In this document: positions 8,601 through 18,677 of the stretch, in pieces | Position numbering within the stretch: position 1 is the first letter of the stretch | Layout of the letters: every line of letters begins with the position of its first letter | NCBI RefSeq assembly: GCF_036240795.1 | Contig: NZ_CP108454.1 | Location: 868,001-932,000, forward strand | DNA length: 64,000 nt | Reading direction: 5' to 3' | Origin: Streptomyces sp. NBC_01268 | GTDB lineage: Bacteria > Actinomycetota > Actinomycetes > Streptomycetales > Streptomycetaceae | Notes under the pieces: generated by a model | What the model was told of the DNA's origin: nothing | The model's database searches: none | Seen by the model: only the letters and a program-made list of their open reading frames with translations | Program-made: the position numbers and the translations under genes

Positions 8601-9735
8601 GTGCCCGGCGTGCGGCGCGCCCAACGGCGTGACCGACGACTTCTGCGGCAACTGCGGTGCGTACCTGGGCTGGTCGGACGGTTCCTCGGCCCCGGGGAGG
8701 CCGACCGCGCCACAGACGGACACGGACGCTCCGGGCCCCGATCCGACGCCGGAAGGGCAGCAGGCCCCCCGGGACCGACAAAAACCGGGCACGGACACGG
8801 ACACGGGCACAGCCCCAGGCACGGATACACACCAGGGCAGGGATACACACCCACCAGGCGCAGCCCCCGCCCACCACGAACCCACACCGGCACCGGAGGA
8901 ACCCCTCTCCCCCCAGCCCCCCGCCCAGGAGACGGCACCCCGCCCCGTCCAGGAGACGGCACCCCGTCCCGTCCAGCCCGCGAGGGCGGTCGCGGCGCGT
9001 CCGCAGGTTCGTGCGGTGCCGCTGGAGGAGGTGGTGGCCGGGGTGCCGTGCCCGGCCTGTGGGACGCCGAACGCACCGGACCGGCGTTTCTGCCGCCGGT
9101 GCGCGGCGCCGCTGACGCCGACCGTGGCACCGGCGGCGCTGCCGTGGTGGCGTACGGTCTGGCCGTTCCGCCGCAGGGTGCGGACGGGCTCGGGCCGGGC
9201 GGTGCGCTTCCTGACGGTCCTGGTCGTGGTTCTGGCGCTGTGCGCGGCGGCGCTCCTGCTCCTCCCGGCCGGCCGGGACCTGGTCGAGGACACGCGGGAC
9301 AAGCTGGGCAAGGCGAAGCCGGTGACGCCCACCGGCGTACGGGCGAGTGCGGAGGTGCGGGGGCACCCGGCGGCCGACGCGACCGACGGACTCAGCAACC
9401 GCTACTGGGGGGCGCCCGGCGCGGGGGCCTCGGTGACGTACACGTTCGCCAAGCCGTTCCGGCTGGTGGACGTGATCGTGACGAACGGGGCGTCGTCGGC
9501 CCCGGAGCAGTACGCGCTCCAGGGCCGAGCGCTGCGCATCGAGATGGAGGCGAAGACGAAGGACGGCGGGACCGTCCACACGTCACTCGCTCTCAGCGAC
9601 AAGCCCGGGCCGCAGACCTTCCCCACCGGCATCAGCGACGTGACGACGGTCAGACTGGTCCTGGACTCGCCCGCGGGTCTCGCGGGGGGCCGCCATCTGG
9701 CCCTGGCGGAGGTGGAGTTCTTCCAGCGGGGCTGA
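8593..9735 (+). CDS. Zinc-ribbon/TM/discoidin-like membrane protein of the CIS operon (CisA-like candidate)
   Basis: This 380-residue protein has a modular layout. Residues 1-25 form a zinc ribbon (CPACG and CGNCG). Residues 30-140 are a disordered Pro/Thr/Asp linker containing short duplications. A second zinc ribbon lies near 155-175 (CPACG, CRRCA). One TM helix spans about 205-227 (FLTVLVVVLALCAAALLLL). A C-terminal extracytoplasmic beta-domain (GVRASAEVRGHPAADATDG, then YWGAPG) has the look of a discoidin/NADase-type glycan-binding fold. It overlaps the tail I gene by 8 bp and ends the CIS operon. Streptomyces CIS are cytoplasmic and need a membrane partner; gene position and topology fit the CisA type described there, but the identification is inferred. 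Confidence 0.82.
   Translation: MRECPACGAPNGVTDDFCGNCGAYLGWSDGSSAPGRPTAPQTDTDAPGPDPTPEGQQAPRDRQKPGTDTDTGTAPGTDTHQGRDTHPPGAAPAHHEPTPAPEEPLSPQPPAQETAPRPVQETAPRPVQPARAVAARPQVRAVPLEEVVAGVPCPACGTPNAPDRRFCRRCAAPLTPTVAPAALPWWRTVWPFRRRVRTGSGRAVRFLTVLVVVLALCAAALLLLPAGRDLVEDTRDKLGKAKPVTPTGVRASAEVRGHPAADATDGLSNRYWGAPGAGASVTYTFAKPFRLVDVIVTNGASSAPEQYALQGRALRIEMEAKTKDGGTVHTSLALSDKPGPQTFPTGISDVTTVRLVLDSPAGLAGGRHLALAEVEFFQRG
8926..8973 (+). repeat. 24-bp in-frame tandem duplication in the linker of the CIS membrane protein
   Basis: Two adjacent 24-bp copies (8926-8949, 8950-8973) differ at one base and encode QETAPRPV twice. They sit just before the second zinc ribbon. Upstream, 8790-8870 also holds imperfect GGACACGG and GGATACACACC repeats, so the whole linker is repeat-built. 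Confidence 0.85.
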
Positions 9736-9772
9736 CGCGGCCGGTTCCGGTGGCTCGCCTCGCCGATCTCCG

Positions 9773-9811
9773 TGACCTTCCCGCCCGCAAGGTCGATACT
9801 GCCGAGGTCAC
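9773..9811 (+). promoter_or_regulatory. Candidate dha promoter with overlapping inverted repeats
   Basis: TGACCT (9773-9778) and GATACT (9795-9800) are separated by 16 bp, a plausible housekeeping sigma promoter for dhaK. Two nested inverted repeats cover it: GACCTT/AAGGTC (9774-9779 with 9789-9794) and GTGACCT/AGGTCAC (9772-9778 with 9805-9811). These could be an operator, or a weak terminator of the CIS operon, which ends at 9735. Confidence 0.35.
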
Positions 9812-9844
9812 AGGTTGATCCGCCGGCCCCACGAGGAGACACCC

Positions 9845-10837
9845 TTGAGGATGTTGATCAATGTTCCGGAGACCGTGGTAGCGGACGCGCTGCGCGGGAT
9901 CGCCGCAGCGCACCCGGAGCTGAACGTCGATGTGGAGAACCGGGTCGTGGTGCGGCGGGACGCGCCGGTGGCCGGGAAGGTGGCGCTGGTGTCGGGAGGC
10001 GGTTCGGGGCACGAGCCGCTGCACGCCGGGTTCGTGGGGCCGGGGATGCTCGCGGCGGCGTGTCCGGGCGAGGTGTTCACCTCGCCGGTGCCGGACCAGA
10101 TGGTACGGGCGGCGGCCGCGGTCGACAGCGGCGCGGGGGTGCTGTTCGTCGTCAAGAACTACACGGGTGACGTCCTGAACTTCGAGATGGCCGCGGAGCT
10201 CGCCGAGGACGAGGGCGTGCTGATCGCGAAGGTGCTGGTCGACGACGACGTGGCGGTGACCGACAGCCTGTACACGGCGGGGCGGCGGGGCACCGGGGCG
10301 ACGCTGTTCGTGGAGAAGATCGCCGGGGCGGCGGCCGAGGAGGGTGCGCCGCTGGCGCGGGTCGAGGCGATCGGGCGCCGGGTGAACGAGCGGTCGCGCA
10401 GCTTCGGGGTGGCGCTCAGCGCGTGCACGACCCCGGCGAAGGGCTCGCCGACCTTCGATCTCCCCGAGGGTGAGCTGGAGTTGGGCATCGGGATCCACGG
10501 GGAGCCGGGCCGCGAGCGCCGTCCGATGATGACCTCGCGCGAGATCGCGGACTACGCCGTCGATGTCGTCCTGGAGGACCTGCGGCCGAAGGGCCCGGTG
10601 CTCGCGCTGGTGAACGGGATGGGCGCGACACCGCTCCTGGAGCTGTACGGGTTCAACGCGGAGGTGCAGCGTGTGCTCGGCGAGCGCGGCGTGGCGGTGG
10701 CCCGCACGCTGGTCGGCAACTACGTCACGTCGCTCGACATGGCGGGCTGCTCGGTGACGCTGTGCGAGGCGGACGAGGAACTGCTGCGCCTGTGGGACGC
10801 GCCGGTGCAGACGGCCGCCCTGCGCTGGGGCCGGTGA
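9845..10837 (+). CDS. dhaK: PTS-dependent dihydroxyacetone kinase, substrate-binding subunit DhaK
   Basis: This 330-residue protein binds dihydroxyacetone covalently while DhaL passes on phosphate from DhaM. The TTG at 9845 gives [18 protein letters not shown], the usual family start, 6 bp after GAGGAG; the ATG at 9851 is an alternative. Motifs are the [16 protein letters not shown] loop near residue 50, the [12 protein letters not shown] strand, and GIHGEPG, which carries the His that forms the hemiaminal with substrate. Length matches the family. It is first in a coupled operon with dhaL (GTGA overlap) and dhaM. The subunit set without an ATP-dependent fusion means phosphate comes from PEP through the PTS. 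Confidence 0.95.
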   Translation: MRMLINVPETVVADALRGIAAAHPELNVDVENRVVVRRDAPVAGKVALVSGGGSGHEPLHAGFVGPGMLAAACPGEVFTSPVPDQMVRAAAAVDSGAGVLFVVKNYTGDVLNFEMAAELAEDEGVLIAKVLVDDDVAVTDSLYTAGRRGTGATLFVEKIAGAAAEEGAPLARVEAIGRRVNERSRSFGVALSACTTPAKGSPTFDLPEGELELGIGIHGEPGRERRPMMTSREIADYAVDVVLEDLRPKGPVLALVNGMGATPLLELYGFNAEVQRVLGERGVAVARTLVGNYVTSLDMAGCSVTLCEADEELLRLWDAPVQTAALRWGR

Positions 10838-11451
10838 GCGCGATGGACGACATCGACCACGACGCCGCGTTCTTCCGGAGCTGGCTGGAGAAGGCGGCTC
10901 AGGCCGTGGACCGTGAGGCGGACCGGCTGACCGAGCTGGACTCGGCGATCGGCGACGCCGACCACGGGGTCAACCTCAAGCGCGGCTTCGCGGCCGTCAC
11001 CGCGACCCTGGACAAGGAGGAACCGGCCACGCCGGGGGCGGTGCTCGTGGCGGCCGGGCGACAGCTGATCTCCACGGTCGGCGGCGCGTCGGGCCCGCTG
11101 TACGGGACGCTGCTCCGGCGTACGGGCAAGGCGCTGGGCGACGCGGATCGGGTCTCCCGCGCCGCCCTCGCGGAGGCACTGCGCACGGGAGTGGCCGCCG
11201 TGTCCCAGCTGGGCGGGGCGCAGGTGGGCGACAAGACGATGCTGGACGCGCTCGTCCCGGCGGCCGAGGCGCTCGGCACCTCGTTCGAGGCGGCCCGGGA
11301 GGCCGCGGAGGCGGGCGCGCTGGCGACCGTACCGCTGCGCGCGCGCAAGGGCAGGGCGAGCTACCTGGGTGAACGTTCGGTAGGGCACCAGGACCCGGGG
11401 GCGACCTCGTCGGCGCTCCTCATCGGCGCACTCGCGGAGGTGGCGGCATGA
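10834..11451 (+). CDS. dhaL: Dihydroxyacetone kinase ADP-binding subunit DhaL
   Basis: This 205-residue protein, if the GTG at 10834 in the GTGA overlap with dhaK is used; the ATG at 10843 is three codons inside. It contains the ADP/Mg-binding IGDADHGVNLKRGF motif, the GGASGPLYGTLLRR helix turn and the RKGRASYLGERSVGHQDPGA loop characteristic of DhaL. The bound ADP acts as a permanent cofactor, phosphorylated by DhaM and donating to DhaK-bound substrate. It overlaps dhaM by 4 bp. Confidence 0.95.
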   Translation: MSAMDDIDHDAAFFRSWLEKAAQAVDREADRLTELDSAIGDADHGVNLKRGFAAVTATLDKEEPATPGAVLVAAGRQLISTVGGASGPLYGTLLRRTGKALGDADRVSRAALAEALRTGVAAVSQLGGAQVGDKTMLDALVPAAEALGTSFEAAREAAEAGALATVPLRARKGRASYLGERSVGHQDPGATSSALLIGALAEVAA

Positions 11452-11852
11452 GCGGACGCGTGGGAATCGTCCTGGTCTCGCACAGCGCGGCGGTGGCCAG
11501 GTCGGTGGCGGAGCTCGCCCGGGGCCTGGCGGGCGGGGGTGACACGGCACCGATCGTGCCCGCCGGCGGCACCCCGGACGGCGGCCTGGGCACCAGCTCG
11601 GAGCTGATCGCCGAGGCGGCGAAGGCCGCGGACGGCGGCGCCGGGGTGGCCCTCCTGGTCGACCTGGGCAGCGCGGTCCTCACGGTGAAGGCCCTGCTGG
11701 CCGAGGGCGACGAGCTGCCCGAGGGCGCCCGCCTGGTGGACGCCCCGTTCGTGGAGGGCGCGGTGGCCGCACTGGTGACGGCGAGCACCGGAGCCGATCT
11801 GGACGCGGTGACGGCGGCGGCATCGGAGGCGTACGCGTACCGCAAGGAGTGA
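11448..11852 (+). CDS. dhaM: PTS phosphocarrier subunit DhaM (EIIA-mannose-type domain)
   Basis: This 134-residue protein is a single EIIA(Man)-like domain with the phosphorylatable His at residue 12 (VGIVLVSHSAAVARS). A GTSSELI segment and VALLVDLGSAVLTVK follow, as in DhaM proteins. It lacks the HPr and EI-like domains fused in E. coli DhaM, so it must use general HPr and EI encoded elsewhere. The ATG at 11448 overlaps the dhaL stop. The operon ends here, before a large inverted repeat. Confidence 0.93.
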   Translation: MSGRVGIVLVSHSAAVARSVAELARGLAGGGDTAPIVPAGGTPDGGLGTSSELIAEAAKAADGGAGVALLVDLGSAVLTVKALLAEGDELPEGARLVDAPFVEGAVAALVTASTGADLDAVTAAASEAYAYRKE

Positions 11853-11879
11853 CGGAGACCGGCACCCGACGACGGCGGG

Positions 11880-14192
<2,313 letters not shown>

Positions 14193-14223
14193 GGGCCCGG
14201 CCGGCCGAACCTAGGATGCCTGC

Positions 14224-14775
14224 ATGTCCCTCCCGCACGCGATCCTGACGGCGCTGCTCGAGAAGCCCTCGTCGGGCCTCGAACTGACGCGCCGCTTCGA
14301 CCGGTCGATCGGCTATTTCTGGTCGTCCACCCATCAGCAGATCTACCGCGAGCTGGGAAGGCTGGAGCAGGCGGGGTACATCCGCGCCCTGCCCTCCGCC
14401 GTTCCGGCGCGGGGGCAGAAGAAGGAGTACGAGGTGCTGCCGGCGGGCCGTGCGGAGCTCGCCGGCTGGGTGGACACCCCGGAGGACCCGAAGCCGCTGC
14501 GTTCGGCGCTGCTGCTGCGGATGCGGGCGGCGGCCGTGGTGGGCGGCGCCGGGCTGCGGGAGGAGCTGGAGCGCCATCTGGGCCTGCACCGGGCCCAGTT
14601 GGCGGAGTACCTGGCGATCGAGGCGAAGGACTTCCCGCCGGAGCGCCGCACCACGGAACCGGACCGGCTGCGGCACCTGGTCCTGCGGGGCGGCATCGAC
14701 CTGGAGCGCTTCTGGGTCGAGTGGCTGACCCGGGCGCTGACGGAGCCGGCCGCTTCGCGCGACGACGAGCGGTGA
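14224..14775 (+). CDS. PadR-family transcriptional regulator
   Basis: This 183-residue protein has the PadR winged helix at residues 3-85 (LPHAILTALLEKPSSGLELT, HQQIYRELGRLEQAGYI, KKEYEVLPAGRAEL) and a C-terminal Vir-like dimerisation helix region. The ATG at 14224 is 31 bp after the FadH-like gene; AGGA lies 8 bp upstream. Position suggests co-transcription with, or control over, the oxidoreductase before it or the flavoprotein after it, whose promoter carries repeated operator-like sites. The target is inferred only from proximity. Confidence 0.9.
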   Translation: MSLPHAILTALLEKPSSGLELTRRFDRSIGYFWSSTHQQIYRELGRLEQAGYIRALPSAVPARGQKKEYEVLPAGRAELAGWVDTPEDPKPLRSALLLRMRAAAVVGGAGLREELERHLGLHRAQLAEYLAIEAKDFPPERRTTEPDRLRHLVLRGGIDLERFWVEWLTRALTEPAASRDDER

Positions 14776-14828
14776 ACCGGTACTGAGCCGTCCTGTCCGG
14801 CACTCGCACCCCGCCCCCGGCCACGGTG

Positions 14829-14866
14829 GATACTGGTCAGTCCAGACCAGTCCGGACCAGTCAGGT
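14829..14866 (+). promoter_or_regulatory. -10 element with nested GACCAG operator repeats upstream of the flavoprotein gene
   Basis: GATACT (14829-14834) is followed at once by a dyad ACTGGTC-N6-GACCAGT (14832-14851). GACCAGTC recurs in direct orientation about every 10 bp. The arrangement puts operator sites over the transcription start. Half-sites resemble those of TetR or GntR regulators; the 6-bp spacer differs from the DasR consensus, where the arms nearly abut. Confidence 0.45.
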
Positions 14867-14878
14867 GAAAGGGCGAGC

Positions 14879-16282
14879 ATGGCCGACGAGTTGGGTCACC
14901 GCAGGACACGTCACGCGGTGGTCATCGGGGGAAGCCTCGCGGGGTTGCTGGCCGCGCGGGTGCTCAGCGAACACGCGGAGCGCGTCACGGTCGTCGAGCG
15001 CGACCGCTACCCGGAGGGGCCGGAGGCACGGCCCGGCGTTCCGCAGGGCCGGCACCTGCACGTGCTGATCGAGGGAGGGCAGCGGGCGCTCGACGAGCTG
15101 CTGCCGGGCTTCATGGACGAGCTGCACGGGCTCGGAGCGCCGAAGGTGGGCGTGCCGCGGGACATGATCCAGTGGCAGAACGGCCAGTGGTACGTGCGCA
15201 CGGAGGCGACGGCGCACTTCTACACCGGCCCCCGGCCGCAGCTGGAGTGGCTGGTGCGGCAGCGAGTTCTGGCCGATCCCCGGATCGAGCTGATCGAAGG
15301 CACCGAGACGGTGGGGCTGCTCGGGGACGCGGCGCGGGTGCGCGGCGTGAGGGTGCGCGAGCGGGGCGCGGGCGCGGACAAGGAGCCGCGCGCGCTGGAG
15401 GCCGATCTGGTCGTGGACGCGTCGGGCCGCTCGACGCGGGCGCCGGACTGGCTGGCGGCGATCGGCGCGGAGGCCCCGCACGAGGAGACCCTGGACACGG
15501 GTCTCGCGTACGGCACGCGGGTCTACCGGGCGCCCGCGGAGGACGCGTCGACGGATGCCCTCGGTTACTACGTGGTGCCCAATCCGGGCCAGGTGTACGG
15601 CGGTGTGGTGCTGCCGCTCGGCGACGGGCGGCACCTGGTCACGCTCTCCGGTCTGCGCGGCGACGAACCGCCGTCGGACGAGGCCCTGTTCGAGGAGTAC
15701 GCGCGGAAGCTGCCGCACCCGGTGGTGAGCGACTGGATCGCGAAGGCGGAGCCGCTGTCGCCGGTGTACGGCTTCCGGAAGACGTCCAACATCCGCCGTC
15801 GGTACGACCGTCCGGGCCGCCGTCCGGCCGGTTTCCTCGCGACGGGCGACGCGCTGTGCGCGTTCAACCCGATCTACGGGCAGGGCATGGCGGTCGCGGC
15901 GCTCACCGCGGTCGCGCTGCGCAAGGCCCTGGCGGACTCCCGGCGCACGCCGACCACGCGTCGGGTGCAGCGGGCCCTGTTGGACGCCTCGAAGCAGGCG
16001 TGGGACATCTCGGCGGGTGCCGACAAGAAGATGCCGGGCGCGACCGGTGACGCGGCCAGGTCGGGCGCCGCCGACAAGGTGACGGGCTGGTACCTGCGCC
16101 GGGTGCAGGACCGCGCCTCGGGCAACCCGGTGGTGGGTACGCCGTTCCGGGCGGCGCTGACGCTGACGGCCCCGCTGACGGGCCTGTTCGCGCCGGCGGT
16201 GGCCCGCGAGGTGCTGTTCGGCCCGGTGCCGCGCACTCCGGACGCGCCGCCGCTGCTCCGCAGCGGGGACGAAGGGCGCTGA
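14879..16282 (+). CDS. FAD-dependent oxidoreductase of the PHBH/epoxidase-like family
   Basis: This 467-residue protein has an N-terminal Rossmann FAD site (VVIGGSLAGLLAARVLSEH, residues about 13-31) with the ribose-binding acidic ERD, a DxxGRxS-like segment (VVDASGRSTRAPDWL), and the second FAD motif ATGDALCAFNPIYGQGMAVA near residue 325. The family includes flavoprotein epoxidases, halogenase-like enzymes and geranylgeranyl-reductase-like enzymes, so the substrate is open. ATG 14879 follows GAAAGGGCG. The strongly repeated operator upstream suggests a dedicated regulator, possibly the PadR protein immediately before it. Confidence 0.85.
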   Translation: MADELGHRRTRHAVVIGGSLAGLLAARVLSEHAERVTVVERDRYPEGPEARPGVPQGRHLHVLIEGGQRALDELLPGFMDELHGLGAPKVGVPRDMIQWQNGQWYVRTEATAHFYTGPRPQLEWLVRQRVLADPRIELIEGTETVGLLGDAARVRGVRVRERGAGADKEPRALEADLVVDASGRSTRAPDWLAAIGAEAPHEETLDTGLAYGTRVYRAPAEDASTDALGYYVVPNPGQVYGGVVLPLGDGRHLVTLSGLRGDEPPSDEALFEEYARKLPHPVVSDWIAKAEPLSPVYGFRKTSNIRRRYDRPGRRPAGFLATGDALCAFNPIYGQGMAVAALTAVALRKALADSRRTPTTRRVQRALLDASKQAWDISAGADKKMPGATGDAARSGAADKVTGWYLRRVQDRASGNPVVGTPFRAALTLTAPLTGLFAPAVAREVLFGPVPRTPDAPPLLRSGDEGR

Positions 16283-16286
16283 CCCC

Positions 16287-16307
16287 GGGGCCGCGGCCCG
16301 CGGCCCC
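16287..16307. terminator. GC-rich hairpin between convergent genes
   Basis: GGGGCCGCGG and CCGCGGCCCC form a 10-bp dyad with a one-base centre, 5 bp after the flavoprotein stop. It lies between that gene (+) and the DUF2252 gene (-). No T-tract follows, as usual in Streptomyces. Confidence 0.5.
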
Positions 16308-16353
16308 GAAGGATCCGGCGAAGCCCGACGGCGGCCCGGGGAACGGTGCCCGT

Positions 16354-17691
16354 TCACACCCCCGGCGCCGCCGTCACCACGCCCGCGGCGATGCCCGCGC
16401 TCAGCGCCGCGTAGTCGTCGGCGTTCTGCGCCGTGTAGCGCAGGGCGAAGTCGGCGATGCCCCGGTCGAAGACGTCGGAGGAGCCGAGGTACGCGGCGAT
16501 GGCGATGCGGTCGCCGGAGCGGGCGTGGGCGCGGGCGAGGGCCCAGCCGCACAGGCGGGCGTACTCGCGGAGCATGACCGGGGTCATGGTCTCGACCTCG
16601 GCCGATCCCTTCATGTCGCGCAACTGGCGCCAGTAGAAGTGGCGTTGCTCGGGTCCGGTCATCCAGCCGAGGAAGATGTCGCTGGCGGCCTGGGTGAGCC
16701 GCTGGCCGCAGACCACCCGGCGGCCCTGGTGGCTGAAGACGCTGGGGGTGAGGTACTGCTCCAGGACCGACGGGACGGCCTCCTTGATCTGGAGGAAGAG
16801 CGGGTCGGTGTCGTCGCGGCCTTCCAGGAGCAGGATGAAGCAGCGGGTGCCGACGCTGCCGACGCCGACGACCTTGCGGGCCGCGTCGACGAAGTGGAAG
16901 CGGTCGAGGAGCAGCCGGCGTTCCTCGCTGAGCGAGCTGCGGTAGTCGCTGAAGATCTTCCCGAGGGTGACCCGGTCGACGTCGGTGACCCGTTCGAGGA
17001 GCGGCGGGTCCTCGACGATGTGCCGGCCGGTGGCGTCCTTCTCGGTGAGCTTGCCGAAGGCCTGGAGGCTGGTGCGGCGCCGGGCGCGGGCGATCCGGTC
17101 CTCCAGGCGCTTGCGGTCGGCGCCGCGGATGAGTCCGGCGACGTCCTCGGCGGAGATCCGCTCGTACCAGACCTCGAGTTCGGCGAGGCCGGCGAGGCGG
17201 CGCATCGCGGTGCGGTAGCCCTCGGCGGAGACCTGGGCGGCGCGGTGGGCCTTGGCCTTGGAGGTGCCGTTCTGGAGGGCCGCGACGGCGATGGAGGCGG
17301 CGAGGCGTTTGACGTCCCATTCGAAGGGGCCGGGCAGCGTCTCGTCGAAGTCGTTCACGTCGAACAGGAGCGTCCGTTCGGGTGAGGCGTACACCCCGAA
17401 GTTGAGGAGGTGGGCGTCGCCGCAGAGCTGGACGGTCAGTCCGGTGTGGCGCTGGGCGGCGAGGTCGGCGGCCATGACGGCGGCCGCGCCGCGCAGGAAG
17501 GCGAAGGGGGACGCGGCCATGCGGCCGTAGCGGATCGGGACGAGCTCGGGGACCCGGTCGACGGACTGGCGCTCCAGGACGCCCAGTGGGTCCGGGCGCT
17601 GCGAGGAGGGTATCCACTGCCCGTGCGAGGAGCGGGGGACGCGCTTGCGTGCCGCGCGTCCCCTCTCGGCCCGTTCGGAGGGTGTCGTCAT
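16354..17691 (-). CDS. DUF2252-domain protein (kinase-like fold)
   Basis: This 445-residue protein starts at the ATG at 17691. The conserved DUF2252 core is clear: RYGRMAASPFAFLRGAAAVM, LCGDAHLLNFGVYASPERTL and LFDVNDFDETLPGPFEWDVK. This GDAHLxNFG...DFDE pattern mirrors the catalytic and metal-binding motifs of aminoglycoside phosphotransferase-like kinases. The substrate is unknown for the family. Full-length for its kind. It is monocistronic and convergent with the preceding flavoprotein. Confidence 0.9.
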   Translation of the reverse strand: MTTPSERAERGRAARKRVPRSSHGQWIPSSQRPDPLGVLERQSVDRVPELVPIRYGRMAASPFAFLRGAAAVMAADLAAQRHTGLTVQLCGDAHLLNFGVYASPERTLLFDVNDFDETLPGPFEWDVKRLAASIAVAALQNGTSKAKAHRAAQVSAEGYRTAMRRLAGLAELEVWYERISAEDVAGLIRGADRKRLEDRIARARRRTSLQAFGKLTEKDATGRHIVEDPPLLERVTDVDRVTLGKIFSDYRSSLSEERRLLLDRFHFVDAARKVVGVGSVGTRCFILLLEGRDDTDPLFLQIKEAVPSVLEQYLTPSVFSHQGRRVVCGQRLTQAASDIFLGWMTGPEQRHFYWRQLRDMKGSAEVETMTPVMLREYARLCGWALARAHARSGDRIAIAAYLGSSDVFDRGIADFALRYTAQNADDYAALSAGIAAGVVTAAPGV

Positions 17692-17798
17692 CCGGCCTCA
17701 CCCACTTCTTCCACCGCCGCGGCCTCCACTGATCCGTTGCGATCCATTACAAATCGGACCGCCCGATTCGGCCACTTCCGGCGACCGGACTTCCCGAA

Positions 17799-17810
17799 TG
17801 GTTTAGACCA
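17799..17810. promoter_or_regulatory. HutC-type GntR operator
   Basis: TGGTTTAGACCA contains GTTTAGAC, an exact match to the HutC-subfamily half-site rule GTnTAnAC, and differs at one base from the core of DasR-type sites (TGGTCTAGACCA). It lies about 95 bp upstream of a GntR/UTRA gene, so autoregulation is likely. Confidence 0.6.
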
Positions 17811-17857
17811 ATGATAGGTATTGATCACCCACACGGTTCAGGTGGTCACACCGCGCA

Positions 17858-17870
17858 ATGGTTGAACCAT
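17858..17870. promoter_or_regulatory. Second dyad (ATGGTTGAACCAT) before the GntR gene
   Basis: A perfect odd-centred palindrome of 13 bp that repeats the TGGT/ACCA ends of the site at 17799. It lies 23 bp before the chosen GntR start and would cover the 5' UTR. It also contains an in-frame ATG (17858), so it could lie inside the coding region if that start is used. Confidence 0.45.
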
Positions 17871-17893
17871 GCATGACAGAGAGGGTCCGAGAC

Positions 17894-18661
17894 ATGGCCG
17901 AGCCCGTTTCCGAGCCCGGACCGAGGGCGGCGCTTCCGCTCTACCTCCGGGTCGCCGCAGTACTGCGGGACGACCTCATCCAGCGGCGCATCTCCCCCGG
18001 CACCCGGCTGCCGTCCGAGCGCCACCTCGCCCACCGCTTCCACGTCAACCGCCAGACCGTCCGCGGCGCGCTCCAGCTGCTGCGCGACGAGCGGCTCGTG
18101 GTCACCGACCGGCGGGGCACCTTCGCCGCCGAGCACGACCAGCGCGGCCCGTCGCCGACGGCGCCGCGGCGCTCCTTCCCGGGCGGCCCCCGGGCGGCCG
18201 ACGCCCTGGTGCGCGCCGCGCTCGCCTGGGAGGCCCCGCCGGTGGCGCTCGCCGCGCGGCTCTCGCTCGCGCCCGGGGAGCCGACGCTGGTGCACCGGCA
18301 CGCGGTCCTGGCACCCTCCGGGGTCTCGCTGCAGCGGTCGGTGTCCTGGTTCTCCCGGCCCGCCCTGACGGAGATCCCTCAGCTGGGCCGCTACCGGCGG
18401 GTCGCCGACCGCTACCGGCAGCAGCCGGATCTGCGGCTGCTCTACCACTGGATGCACCACGCGGGGCTGCGCACCACCCACCGGGAGTCGGTCGGGGTGC
18501 CGCAGGACCCGGGCGGCCACCCGGCGGACCGGGCGGCCGACGGCGCGGCCCGGCTGAGCGTCCACCGGGTCGTGAGCGACCAGCACGGCCATGCCCTGGA
18601 GGTCACGGACATCGATGTCGCGGCCCGGACCGGCTCCTGGACCTACGAGTTCAGCGGCTGA
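17894..18661 (+). CDS. GntR-family (HutC subfamily) transcriptional regulator with UTRA domain
   Basis: This 255-residue protein has a GntR winged helix at about residues 12-75 (PLYLRVAAVLRDDLIQRRIS, GTRLPSERHLAHRFHVNRQT) and a UTRA ligand-binding domain over about 95-250. The ATG at 17894 is chosen because AGAGAGGG lies 8 bp upstream; in-frame ATGs at 17858 and 17873 are alternatives. Two dyads in the promoter match HutC-type sites, so it probably represses itself and perhaps the convergent permease operon. UTRA domains sense small metabolites such as sugar phosphates or histidine intermediates; the ligand is not deducible. Confidence 0.9.
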   Translation: MAEPVSEPGPRAALPLYLRVAAVLRDDLIQRRISPGTRLPSERHLAHRFHVNRQTVRGALQLLRDERLVVTDRRGTFAAEHDQRGPSPTAPRRSFPGGPRAADALVRAALAWEAPPVALAARLSLAPGEPTLVHRHAVLAPSGVSLQRSVSWFSRPALTEIPQLGRYRRVADRYRQQPDLRLLYHWMHHAGLRTTHRESVGVPQDPGGHPADRAADGAARLSVHRVVSDQHGHALEVTDIDVAARTGSWTYEFSG

Positions 18662-18677
18662 CGGCCGAGCGGCGGGC

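Noticed and set aside
14832..14851. DasR (dre) site before the flavoprotein
   Set aside because: Arms ACTGGTC/GACCAGT match, but the 6-bp spacer differs from the near-contiguous dre palindrome; reported only as an unassigned operator.
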